A stretch of 64,000 nucleotides of DNA, taken from positions 11,160,001-11,224,000 of the forward strand of contig JBANAY010000003.1 in assembly GCA_037952775.1 (NCBI GenBank). Reading direction: 5' to 3'. This document shows, in pieces, positions 10,762 to 22,308 of this stretch. This stretch comes from Clonostachys chloroleuca. Its lineage: Eukaryota; Ascomycota; Sordariomycetes; Hypocreales; Bionectriaceae. Made by a program: the position numbers and the translations under genes. Position 1 is the first letter of the stretch. Each line of letters begins with the position of its first letter. The notes beneath the pieces were generated by a model. The model was not told the origin of the DNA. It worked only from the letters and a program-made list of their open reading frames with translations, and made no database searches.

Positions 10762-13700
10762 TGCACAATAGTGTGGTGAAGGGGGGGAAAACCGTAGAAA
10801 GCCGACAGACGAGCGAGCTCAGGTCTCGGTGGTGGGCAGTCTATGAAGTGTGTGACGAGGTCATTCCCGAGGTCGGCGAGACGAGAGAACAAGGGTTGGT
10901 GAACAATGAGTCAAAGCGGTATCGTATCAACGAGTGTCGAGTAATGGAACAACGTGATTATAATGGGTGCAAGGCAAGGTTGAAGCAAGGTTTGGCAGAG
11001 GAGAGGAAATGAAGGCAGATTGGCAAGATGAGACGAGGACCATAAATCAAGTTTGAGGAACTGGCAGTGGGAATAGTAAGAATTAGGAAGGAACGGTCAA
11101 TAATAACGAGGCAAGGGGACGACGGTCGGCGGGAGTGACTTGGCTTTTGGGGGTGGGCGATTGGGGCTTGGGCGTAATAATGAGGACTTTGGAGATACCT
11201 GTGGGTGTACCTGGCGACTCGTGTGAGCAGGTCCTGCGCCGAGGCGAGTGCTAGCACGGCGGTGTCTGGCAATAGTACCTGGCTGTCGTGGGCTAGTAGC
11301 TGGCAGGTACTGCTAACGGACCAGGTGGATGAGGCGTTGCCATTATTCGGCCAGCCAACACTGACTGGCTCCAACGGGGAGGGAAGCCCTTGAGCCCCTC
11401 CTCACGATCTCCCCCCAGCGACTCCAGCCCATCTCAGGGCTCCAGGCTGCCTGTTCCATTTTTACAGGCGTCCCCGGCTGGTGGGGCTGGCGGCATCTGG
11501 CTCGCCTCTGCCCCTCCAAGTCCTGACGCAGTTACGAGCCACTGAATGACCGGGTACTGTGCAGAACGTGCAGCTCCCACGGTGGCTGACCGCGAGTGCA
11601 GCCAAACGAGGCGCTGGAGCACAGTGCAGCGAGTGCCAGCACTGTCCTCCGGACCCGGGTGCCAGCTAAGCATGTGGTGCCGGTACCAGTTTTATTTTTT
11701 TTACAGTGCTGTTCCTCGCTCCCCTCCAGCCAAACCTGCTGCCCGCCCCTCCCGCACGGTAGCGGATCTGCACCGCTACGCCATGTGAATCGTCAGAAGG
11801 TTGACACTTTCCCTACGTCGGCAGCCACGGATGGTCTGCAAATCCTTCTCGTCATCCCGCACAGAGCCAAGGCCACATGGACATCCCCCGCCAATCGCCC
11901 AATGTTTGAGGGTCGTGGTCGTGTGAGGGCTCCGTGGGGGGATCAACGTCAGAGTCAATGCCCATTCCGACCGTCTTGTTCGTGGCAGGGAGCCCAGCCC
12001 AGTTTCCCAGTCGGCTCCAGCTTGGAACAGGCACAAAGAATCCTCACAGAAGGTGAAGGGCATCCAGATTCCAGAAACAGGATGCCGCAATAACCCCTGA
12101 GCAAACCTTATTCCTCAGCATCCGTTTCATGCACGCTTCACCGACAATTCATGCTCAGCAAGCCAATGACAACATTCCCGCCTAGCCACTCGGCAAGGAT
12201 CGAAGACCAAATACATGCGCACTACAGCAAAGACGCTATATGTCTACCCCATCGCAAGGTGCCTAGGGGGCGAGCGTGCGCTGCGCAGAAGCGTAGTTAT
12301 CGTGTTGGTGATACGTTCGTGATCAACACGAGCTCTAGCGGCGGGCTCCGAAGTTTCCATCACAGCATGCAATGGATTGGACAGCTAGGGAGGGGGAGAC
12401 AACAGTGGCGGGGAAGATCCCCTCGAACTGATTCGAGGTAAGGAGGCTGCATTGCATATTGATACGACACACAGGCCCGCATCATACATAACACCCATGC
12501 ACACACATAGACATCTCCGGTCGGCGTACCACCCACCACTCCAGAGGGCAGAAGCGATGATTTGATTAGATAGATATGGCCTCTGGTCGCAACTGGTGTC
12601 GCATGCATAGTGGTGCATCTTGGCTCTGTTCCAGATGCAACCCCAATGCGAAACCCACCGCGGGAGAGACCCAGAATGAATAGTCCGGCCACCGTGCGTG
12701 CCATCGAGTTTTCGTCCCTTATCTCCCCAAGAGGCAAAGTCCCTAGCTCCAAGCCTAGGGCCCATCGACTGCTGGACCGAAACGATATATCGTCTGCATC
12801 AGAGCAACAAGGCGGCAGTGAGTACCCGCTTCCTAACCGCAAGCGCGAAGGCAACCTCAGTCTGCGGGTACATCATATCGTTCCGCTCAACGCAACACCC
12901 GTTTCGTTTTCTCGTTATCTCGAACGGCGATCCAATTGACGCAGCACGGCATATTCGTGCATAATGTGATATGATCCGATTTGATTGAGGTGTCTCGCCC
13001 ACCATAAGCTGGAATTGCAACTGCAATGACTCTCATCTCCAAACCCTCATAGCTTCGGTCTCCGTCTTGCTGCTCACTCCCCCACTCACCGCTCTCCACT
13101 GACTAGGCCGGCGCCGTCCCGCGGAACTGGCTCTATAAGCCGGCACACCGCTCCAAGGAGTGGTGCCATGTGAAGCCATCGTGAATCGTCGAACCTGCTG
13201 GCTGCCGTGTATCTTCAGAATTGTCGCCGAGGAGGCATTCGGCCCACCGCCGTCGACGGGTGGGAGACTATACCCGCCGTCGCCACTTAGGAGCGCTTTG
13301 CTGCATTGCCTGCGTGTCTGTCTGTGTGCCAATAATCGCCAATGGTGCGTATCCACTACCAAAAACGGCATGTCGAGACATTGTCAAGTAGACATGTATT
13401 ATCTGGAAGGTAACCGGCCTGTACCTACAGCAGCACTGCAAGTCTGGATGGGGATAGAGGTGGGCTTCTATCTCCGTCTACATGGCTGGGATTGTGTCTC
13501 AGTCCCTCACCGGTATCGCATCGGATCACATCATTGGCACTCAAGGGCTATCTATAGGCCAAAATTCTCCCATTGCTGCTTTCCTTGCATGCTTGCGTAC
13601 CTACATGCTGCAGGAATCAAGATTGCACTGAACCTGTGCGTTTGAGAACTGTTCTGCCTACCGCTGATTGGGTCTGGCCAAGTCAGAGAGACCTGTATGT

Positions 13701-16265
13701 TTACAGGTAGGCTATGAATCGCATGCCGCTGGCCTGCCTGTTGACACTGACTAGAGCTGCCAACACCACGCAAGCTCAAACCCCACCAACCCGAGGTGGA
13801 GATTGAGATGGAGACAAGGACGCTCTGCTGCTCCAACATGCGTACATTAGCTCGCCTTGACAGTGTGCCAACTTCGCCAGTGTCCATAGGACAAGACAGA
13901 CATGGCGAGAGGGCCGCTCGCATGCTCCTTCTCCTGTTCTGACAAGGAACATTTGTTGGTGGCTGCATCCCACCAAGGACTATCCGTAAAAGGGTATCCT
14001 GATCCGATCCTGGAATGCAGGCTGACTTCCCCCTCCTCCTGGGCCTACATACCGAGATCCGCTGGTACAGGTAGCGAGCTTGACGGTGTGGGTGCATTTG
14101 ACAAGCTTTGCTTGCCTGGCCCATGCTCGAACCCCGGATCGCCGCCTTGCTTAGCCAATCTGCTCGGGGGCATGCTAATAGGTACGGGAGGATGCGCATA
14201 GAATGGGGTTATAAGGGGAGAAATATACTGAATATTATGTGTCAGTATCTATGCATAGGTATGGACGTACACCGCGTTGTTGAATGCGAGAGGAGGAGGA
14301 GAGGGATGGCCTTCAGTGTCCGTTGGCAGGGTCTTGAAGACGCAATGAAACACTCAATCTCCAGTCCGAGATGGAGTTCACATCACCATTTTTCCTGTCA
14401 ACAAGGACCAGGCTAGTTTACCAACTATCAGATAACAATGCAATCCAGCTAAGAACGACCACCACCGCCACGTGTAGTCGAGCGTCTGTGTGAATGACCA
14501 CAAGCAAAGGAGGAGAGTGGGGGGATATTATTCTGTAATGATAGTTTCAAAATGGCCGGACCGCTAACAGACCAGGGGTCCAACAGGGGCCAAAATGAAT
14601 CCCTACAGGGGTGCCAGAAGCTTGGACTGGAAGAATCAGGCGTGATGGGCTCCATGTTCTGAACAATAAATCCCCATCCACTAGTCTTACGTACTCCGCA
14701 GAGGCAGCCTCTTACTCTTTGATACCGACATCTTAGCTCATTACCTTATTCCCCAGCCTCCTGGTCCCTATTCTCCTCTCTCATAACACGAGGGCTCACA
14801 TCACAGCCGTCCGTCTCTGCCATGTGATCGACGTGGACCTAACTGCCTGCAAAAGGGGGCGCCGTCCTCTCCTCGCAGCGGTCGGAGAGATAGACGTGGA
14901 ATGATCCCCCCACGCCTTCCCTCCGCGGCTTGTGACCGTCAGCTGCCCAGGCCGTGGGGGATGGCTCCCTCACTTGATCTACGCCCGGGAGACAGCAGCA
15001 AAGCAAGGTGTCTCGGGCCTCAATCCTGCACTTGCATTCCATGAGATGGTGGGCTGACCGCGCTTCGGCATGGTATCGGCGTTATGTACCTATCTATCGT
15101 CTACTCGTGAAATGTTTCTTTTCTTGGACTCTCCGATACAGGCCTCAACCTCCTCCTTCGTGCATCCCACGGCAAGGCATGATAAGAAGGCTGGCCAGAA
15201 TGGCATCTTAGGTGAGAAAGTCCCGGTTAGGTATTCTGGCCTGCCATATACTATGTATATCGGGGCCCCTCCTCGTCGTTGTGCACATCTGACATGCTGC
15301 GCTCCTGATTCTGTCGGCACGGCTGTGCTCAATCAGACCATCTTGGATCCTCACCACTAACATCGCGCTCTGCATTCGCACCTGACGCCCAGCCACGGTG
15401 AGGCAAACATAGGCTTGGGTCTGGCTGCTATCTAGGTTAAGGGACACTGAAGTATTTTCTAGTATCTGGCAAGTCACAGACACGTATCGGCTTTTGTCTT
15501 GAGTGGAGGCCAACACCGTACACCCAAATAGGCCTGTAGGGTATTTGCATCGCACAACAACCCGAGATCTAGGCCAGATTCCTTCCCTGGTGTATAATTC
15601 CAGCACCTCAGCCAAAGATTCCGATTGCAATCTTTAGTGATCTTCCCATTCTGAGCCATTCTGGGCCAAGCTATGATACAGAATATTACATGTTCTCTCG
15701 TCTGGATTCCGATGAGTCATCATGGCTCATGTTGACATAAAAGGTGGCACATTGAACGCGACCCCAGCCTCTGACATGTAAGTTGTTGATGTAAATCTCT
15801 TTGATTGACAATGATAACATATCAATTTGGAAATATGAGTTGTCATACTGTGTTTGTTGTCTTGATAAGTGGAATACTTATCGTAGTTTCGGTGTTAAAG
15901 CCATTGGGAGATGCCCTTTATGTACCACATTTTTGTCACCTACCTGCCGCATCTCCAAGTGTTGATCAATCTTCAACGTCACTTCCTCTCTCTCTCTCTC
16001 CACTTACACTTCAAAATAATTCTACAGAGATCTGTCCATCTTTTCATCAACACTTCTAAAACGTGTCCTTACAGGGTTGAGTTCAATCAGGGTACGGTTA
16101 GCAGCCAGGCAACCACAATTCGTTTATCCACAGCCAATCTTACAGAGATTCGAGCGAGGCTGTTTGGTTACATATAAAGTGCTGAGAGGCTGCCACTTTA
16201 CGAAAAAAGTGCCATCACATTCCTCATAGCCTCTCGACAACTACCCCAAAAATCGTATATGAATC
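10762..16265. other. 5.5 kb divergent intergenic region without a supported gene
   Basis: This lies between the 5' ends of the unknown gene (-) and the LovD-like gene (+). Open frames of up to 215 codons occur (for example 13552-14199 on the minus strand and 13160-13645 on the plus strand). Their products are rich in Cys, His, Arg and Ser, lack domains and overlap one another on both strands, as chance frames do at about 50% GC. A (CT)n tract sits at 15986-16000, just upstream of the LovD-like gene. The length suggests extended 5' UTRs, a noncoding transcript or remains of old insertions; I cannot tell which. Confidence 0.5.
15986..16000. repeat. (CT)n microsatellite
   Basis: A run of about seven CT units lies 270 bases upstream of the LovD-like start codon. 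Pyrimidine runs of this kind are common just before fungal transcription starts. Confidence 0.6.
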
Positions 16266-17735
16266 ATGGAGTCTAACGTTGAGACCATGGACGCCAAGCT
16301 CAATGCCATCCTCGAAAAATACGTAGTCGGCAAAGATCTAGGCACCAACCAGAAGCTCATCGGAGCGTCGTTTGCCGTCGTCACAAAGGATCGTAAGTCT
16401 TATTATACTCATTCTGTTAAACCTATGATCCATCTGTACCAGTTCACCGGAGACTCATTTCATCTCACAAGGTCCCATTATCGAGTCCTCGGCTGGCCAG
16501 ATCGATCTTACCAGCTCTAGCCGCCCTTTCGACAGTAAATCCTTCAACTACATCGCCTCTCTGACCAAGCTCATCACAATCACATGTATCATGCAGCTCG
16601 TCGAGCGTGGGACCCTCCCTCTTGACGATGACGTCCGCACCACCATCCCCGAGCTGGGCACTAATCAAATCCTCCGAGGCTTTGATGGTGACAAGCCAAT
16701 TCTCGAGGACAACACCAAACCCATAACACTCCGGTATTGAACCATAATTTCCCCCAAACCCAAACCCGAATCAGCCAGACATGTTTCTCACAGTTCTGTA
16801 CTCACCCTTCTCATCACAGCATGCTCCTCACCCACGTTGTAGGCCTAGGCTACGACATCCCCGACCCGGACCTGATCAAGTGGTCCAACCACGTCGGCCG
16901 CACCGCCAGAAACCTCGACTGGTCCAAGGAAGGGTTCACTGTCCCCTTCAAGTTCACCCCCGGCGAGGGCTGGTGGTACGGCACCGCCATCGACTGGGCC
17001 GCCCTCCTCCTCGAGTCCGCCACCGGCCAGACCCTCGGCCAGTACATGAAGGCCAACATCCTCCTGCCCCTCGGCATGGAGGACACCACCTTCTGGCCCG
17101 GGAGCGATTTCGACAACAGGTTCGTCGCCTACACCAGCCGCCGCGGGGACGGCTCCCTCGAGGCCGTGGCCCCTCCCGTCGACAAGGACAGCGACCACCC
17201 CCTCGAGAGCGGCGGCGCGGGGCTGTTCTCCACCGCACGCGACTACAGCGTCTTCATGAAGGCGTTCCTCGGGGGTAAGTTGCTGAAGCAGGAGACAATG
17301 GACGAGATGTTCCGCCCCCAGCTTGATGACGTGCAGCGCGCCATGCTGCGCGAGATCGTGTACGAGCCGGGGTCCCACGAGGGCTTCGCCCCCGAGTTCC
17401 CAAGGGGTTTGGAGATTGACCACGGCCTCGCGGGGCTCGTAAACCTTGAGGATATCCCTGGGAAGCGCGCCAAGGGGAGTATGACTTGGAGCGGGTTCTG
17501 CAATTCCCGATGGGTAAGAGAAACTTGTTCCCTCCCCCGAAGCCAGCATCCGATCCCGTCTCTCTATGACCTTAGTAAACTAATGACTTTTTTTCCATCA
17601 CAGTGGATCGACAGGAAGAACGGGATAGGAGCCGTCTTGTTCACAAACGTTCAGCCGTTTGGCGACTCCGTTGTCGGGAAGCTCTACGATGAGTTGGAGC
17701 GTTGTGTCTATGAGAACTTGGAAACTCCAGCCTAG
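16266..17735 (+). CDS. class C beta-lactamase-fold serine hydrolase/transesterase (LovD-like)
   Basis: LovD-type enzymes move acyl groups from thioesters or esters to acceptors, and relatives include esterases. I place four exons at 16266-16392, 16472-16733, 16820-17513 and 17604-17735, giving 404 residues, the length of LovD. The nucleophile motif SLTK is at 72-75 (Ser72, Lys75). The catalytic Tyr motif WWYGTAIDW is at 181-189 (Tyr183), and the family's LLPLGMEDTTF follows. The usual H(T/S)SG after LL is HVVG here. There is no signal peptide, so it should be cytosolic. No polyketide synthase or other secondary-metabolite gene lies nearby, so the substrate is open. Its 3' end is 159 bases from that of the SET gene. 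Confidence 0.85.
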
Positions 17736-17894
17736 TACAATCTTTGCTCTAACATGTGCAACAATTTCGCCTCCCAAAATCCATAACCAAGGAAGAAAAA
17801 CCATATGTAACCTCTCCCAATCCGGTCTGTTGCGCCTATGTATCCCTTGTGTCCAGTGTAATCTATCTCGTGTGTACACAAACGTCCACCCCCT

Positions 17895-19286
17895 TTACTC
17901 TATATCGGTCTCCATAGCCTCCAGGGCGTTTTCCAGAACGGCACGGCACCGCCTTCGGTACTCCAGGGCCAGCTTCTGGTTCCCACTCAGCTCGTCCTCG
18001 TCCCCTGCCACGAGTTCCACCTCGGTCTCTTCGAGGCGCTCCAGCTCCTGCAGCATCTTGTGCTGGATGATGGCCACCGTCTGCTCCAGGAACGGCCCGC
18101 ATTCCTCGTCCACCGCGCCGCTGAATAACTTGCGCTGCCTCTCCCGTTGTTGCTCCTCCTCATCCCCTTCCACCACCCCCTCCTTCTCCGTCGAGATCAG
18201 CTCCGCGGCAGACGTCCCCTGGCTCTCCGCCAGCGTGCAAAAGATATCCCACACCATGTCCGGCTGCACATGCCGGAAAGCCCCCAGCATTGGCCTCCCC
18301 GCTGGCAACTCGACCACGAGAGCCTGCCTGTTCCGCCCCAGCAGCGAGCTCGGATCGTCCATAGGCCGCCGGGAAATATAATACTCCCCCGGGTCCGCCG
18401 CAGTCCTCTTCCGCACGTGCGTGTAGTCGTTGTGCAAGCCCTCCGTCGCGGGGACCATGAATCCGTACCCCAGCAGCAGTTCCGCGTTCGTCTTCATGCT
18501 GTAGTTGTTGAACACCTGCTCGCCCGCCCCATGGCTCCTGCCCACGCTCAGCTCGCAGGCGTCCTTGCCGCCGCCCTGCCTGAGCTCCCAGCGCGCCTCG
18601 ACCGTCATGTCGTGGTTCCCGATGTCGAAGAGCGGCAGCAGGACGGAGAAGTCGTCCATCCCGACACCCGCGGGGAGGGTCTCGGCCGCCGCCGGGGAGA
18701 GCACGAGGCTGGGCCTGAAGCTCCGGCTCGAGAAGATGCAGTACGCCCACTGGTACAGCTGCACAGTTACAGCGCGGACGAAGTCGCCCTCCTTGTCGGC
18801 TTGGTGCAGTTTCAGCAGGGCCGTAACGTCCTCGTACTCCCTCTTCACGTCGCGCCGGATCTTCTCCAATCCAACCTCGACGTTGGTCCCCTCCAGCAGC
18901 TCCGCCTCGTCCTCGGGCCAGAAGGGCGCCAGCGCCCAGCTCGCCCTGTCGCCCGGCTGCGGCAGGGCCTGGATGTACGGCCACCAGAACGAGTCCCTGC
19001 CGCGGAGGTACTCCCTGACAAGAAATAAACGGCCCACGACGTGCGGCGGCGTCCGGGAGACGAGCTCCGGGTGGAAGCAGCCCTGCGAGACGGCATTGAG
19101 GTACGACAGTGAGAGGGATGTCGGCAGGCTCACGACCGTCTCCCAGGCGGGGAGGGCATGCCCATCCTTGACACGGAACGAGAAGCCCGTGACGGGGTCG
19201 TCATGGACCTCGAGATGGTTGTTCAAGACGGCCCCGTGGCTCGAAGCCCATTGGACCAGAGTGGCGATTCGAGGGTTGGCAGCCAT
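17895..19286 (-). CDS. SET-domain lysine methyltransferase (RKM/SETD3-type)
   Basis: This single-exon gene encodes 463 residues from the ATG at 19286; the frame is open further upstream but has no earlier ATG. The SET domain is split by a long insertion, as in the ribosomal/Rubisco lysine methyltransferase group. The N-terminal half is at about 10-110 (including LFLVREYLRGRDSFWWPYI). The Asn-His motif DIGNH is at 221-225. The cofactor and catalytic segment at 255-276 begins GEQVFNNYS and ends LLLGYGF. Proteins of this group use S-adenosylmethionine to methylate lysines on ribosomal or other non-histone proteins. The C-terminal 150 residues are helical and Glu-rich, in the place of the substrate-binding lobe. 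The target cannot be read from the sequence. Confidence 0.85.
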   Translation of the reverse strand: MAANPRIATLVQWASSHGAVLNNHLEVHDDPVTGFSFRVKDGHALPAWETVVSLPTSLSLSYLNAVSQGCFHPELVSRTPPHVVGRLFLVREYLRGRDSFWWPYIQALPQPGDRASWALAPFWPEDEAELLEGTNVEVGLEKIRRDVKREYEDVTALLKLHQADKEGDFVRAVTVQLYQWAYCIFSSRSFRPSLVLSPAAAETLPAGVGMDDFSVLLPLFDIGNHDMTVEARWELRQGGGKDACELSVGRSHGAGEQVFNNYSMKTNAELLLGYGFMVPATEGLHNDYTHVRKRTAADPGEYYISRRPMDDPSSLLGRNRQALVVELPAGRPMLGAFRHVQPDMVWDIFCTLAESQGTSAAELISTEKEGVVEGDEEEQQRERQRKLFSGAVDEECGPFLEQTVAIIQHKMLQELERLEETEVELVAGDEDELSGNQKLALEYRRRCRAVLENALEAMETDIE

Positions 19287-20033
19287 TGGGGATGCGGTTC
19301 TCAGCAAGATCTGCACATTCGCTCTTCAAGTTGAAGGTTTCAGGGCTCACTCAACTGGCTCCAAATGATGGCGGGATCTAATCGATAAGAGGGATGCTAG
19401 GGAAAAAACAAGCAAGGAAGGGGAAATTAGACACATCCATTCACATGGAGAGGCGTAAAGGCAAAAGAGAAAATAAAATAAGGCTGGTTGCTACCACTGC
19501 TTATGTATGCACGCTGCTCACCGAGATTCACTCCCATTTTTTTTTTTACCGCGTTAATAATTCGCAACAGCAGCAGAAAAAAAGACAGAAACTGAAAATC
19601 TGCCCCTCCCCCGCCATGGGCCTGGTCGTCGTCATAGGGTTCCGGGTGTAGTAGTGTGGATCCTTCCTAAGCAAGCGACTGACATAAAACATTGCATACC
19701 TACAACCTCCAGCTTTGAATTTCAACATAATAACAAAACAATTTGTCAATTATAAATGCAATACGAAGCTAATTACTGTAGAATAATCATTATTAATTTG
19801 CTTATTATTGCGTTTAGTATTATTGATGAGAAAATAAGGTCCTTGACTTACGTGAACAGGGGTTTGGTGTTACTCTCGCCCAGCCATTGGGCGGCCTCTA
19901 GCTGCCAGCAAGTACCATTTACAATGGACCTGCTCTTTCTCATCTCATTATTGATAACTGGGTAGTATAGGAGGTTTGAGGCTCGTAATTTGATGGTGGA
20001 TAGTCTTAGTTTATGCATTATTTGTACACCCTT
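19287..20033. other. intergenic region
   Basis: This is the 5' side of the SET gene and the 3' side of the Hsp70-like gene. The part from 19740 to 20030 is markedly AT-rich (long A/T strings around 19760-19830). I see no gene. Confidence 0.55.
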
Positions 20034-22308
20034 CTAATGGAACTCGGCCTCCACTCGCCCGTATCTAACACCATCAACCTTCAGCTCAAAACCTAATCCA
20101 GCGCTATCAACAATCATCTCTAACGTAAAGTCGAGATTGTCGAACTCGACGCCCCTGGTGGTTGTGAGTCTTGTAAACAAACTCCGAGGTACAGCATTTA
20201 GATCCGTCGTCAGTGTGCAGACGTGGATGAGGTCGCGAGTGTATGCAACCGGGGGCTCATCCGCGTCACAAGCAATGAGATCATCCGTCACAATCAGGGA
20301 TTGGCCGGGTCGGAAGTTGCGGGTATAATGGAATGCGATGGGAGATAAGGGCGACAGTGGTTCACCCTACCCAATCATGTTAGCATTTCAACTCTTGTGC
20401 GCAGTTGTGTCAATGGCACGTCAGAAAAGAGAGAGCTCGCCTACCTTTGCGATGTGCCACTGCATTCGGTCGGATACCATCCATCGTTCCCAAAGTGGCG
20501 ACCAATATCTCTCGCTCACAGAATGCTTGTCCTCATCGTACACGGTAGCGTATGACGTTCCATAGTGCATTCGTGACTTGCGAGAGATGACCATGTTACC
20601 CTCCAGGCCTCGAAGGACAGCGCCTCTCACCACGGCCGTCCAGGCGTAAACAGGCTGCATGACCTCGATCGACGCATTCTCTTCGATGGACTTCGCGTTG
20701 GAATGAGTCGGGCGTTCGCTATAAGGTGGCGGTGCTGCGCTTGTGAAGTGGCTCTTGAGCCTTCGGTAGAGGTAGTCGCTTTGACCAAAACCGCCAACGA
20801 GAACGATACCCGATACAACGCCTCCCTTTTTACGTAGACCGGTCACCTGCCCTTGAACAAGATCGGTCACCTGCTTGACGACGGGCTCGAAAATCTCCTT
20901 GACCTGGACAGCTGTCATGACCAAAAATCCTGAATCCAGACCGATTTCCTCGTCGTCGGGAAGTCCAGGGAACCTGACCAGGTCAATATATTCCCTTCCT
21001 CTGGTGCACTAGCTTGGGAGTTTCGCATGTTCACTTACGGGATGTTGATCTCTTGATGCTCATCCTCATTGAAATTCCTCTTGACGAATTCCTCAAAGTA
21101 TCGAAGGCCCATTTGCCACGTTTTGCCTTTCTTTTGCTTCATCTCGTCGAACCGTGTTTGGCCCAGGCGATTCCTTACGTGTTCTTCAAATCGATAGTTC
21201 AAAAAGGCACTGCCACATAGTCCTCCAGTTCCGACGGCAGATTCTTCCACGCGCAGGGGCTTCAAGGAAATTATTTTATATGCAATCAAACTGGCATGTC
21301 ACGTATTAGTTCACCGGAGAGTTGATCAAGCATTTGGTGAAATATCACGCGACGGAAGAAATACTCACTCAACAGTGCCACCTCCTGCGTCACAAACAAT
21401 GAAATTATCTCCAACGTTCAGATGGTTCGGCTGAATAGCCTTGAGTGTATACACGGCCGCGGCCTCGGGCTCACTGATCATCTGGATTTCCGACTTGCTA
21501 CCCATGCCCGCACGCTCGGCGGCCTGCAGGGTTGTGTTTTTGGCGGCATCACTCCAGACAGCAGGACATGTAAGGACAAATTCAACTCGTGTAGAGGCCA
21601 TGAAGGATTCGCCATAGCGTCTGGTGAGCGTATTCATTGTATGGTCGAAAATCTGGGTCAAATAGTCGCTCACGGCATCAACCACATTCTTGTTGAAGCG
21701 CTTGAGTTGCGCAGCAGTGTCCAGAGGGCTCACGTAGAAGGGCAGTTTCTGGGTCCTATCCAGAAAGAGCTTTATGCACCGGAGCCGAGACTCCTCAGGT
21801 TTGAATTGGAACCCCCATTTTACCGTCGGATCAGCCCCCGTTGGTGAGTTGGCGGGGAAATCATAAGCGATTTCAGTCGGCACCTTGTCAGAGGTGATTC
21901 CATTGCCTCCAGGCCATGTTTTGATGATCTCTATGTCATCTGGAGTTGATGTGTATACAGCAGCAACCCTAAAGGTCCGTTTAGTCACTGTCAAACAGCC
22001 TGGCAGTATCGCCCCACGTGATTGAAGATGACGGCAAGGAAACGTAACGTCATTAGAAACTGGGGCAAGGACATATGAACTCACCCTGAGAAGGTTGTGC
22101 CAAAGTCAACTCCTACGATGAGACGGTCACTGATAGGAGCAGGATCCCTCGCCGGCTCCCGCACCGGACCATTGATGGCCTCGGTCGAGCTCGGCGGGGT
22201 ATAGCTAGTGAAATAATTCCGGCTTTCCTGGTTCCGGCGGCTGGGGGTATTAATGGATGTGGAAGAGGTGCTGTTCGTGGCCGGCCGCAGCGGTAAATTC
22301 AAGCTCAT
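20034..22308 (-). CDS. Hsp70-like actin-fold ATPase (HSPA12-type)
   Basis: Five exons, 22308-22085, 21968-21369, 21290-21039, 20973-20445 and 20366-20034, give 645 residues. The nucleotide-binding fold is complete. Phosphate-1 loop DFGTTFSG starts at residue 68, phosphate-2 CDAGGGTVD is at 267-275, and the adenosine motif LVGGFGQS is at 417-424. The first 60 residues are Ser/Thr/Pro-rich. After the ATPase there is only a divergent C-terminal segment, not the canonical substrate-binding domain with an EEVD end. This places it with the large fungal family of cytosolic Hsp70-like proteins of unknown client, often linked to heterokaryon or stress loci. The intron at 20974-21038 uses the distal GTCAG acceptor; a nearer CACCAG would run into a stop. 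Confidence 0.85.

Noticed and set aside
13552..14199. 215-codon open frame on the minus strand
   Set aside because: The product is rich in Cys, Arg, Ser and His, has no motif, and overlaps other chance frames on both strands.
19287..19316. Upstream extension of the SET-domain protein
   Set aside because: The frame is open, but the first codon would be GTG; the ATG at 19286 is the natural start.
20999..21038. A 38-base intron with CACCAG acceptor in the Hsp70-like gene
   Set aside because: It is too short, and the exon would run into a stop; the distal GTCAG acceptor restores the frame.
16266..22308. Secondary-metabolite cluster around the LovD-like gene
   Set aside because: No synthase, cytochrome P450, transporter or pathway regulator is found; the neighbours are a SET protein and an Hsp70-like ATPase.
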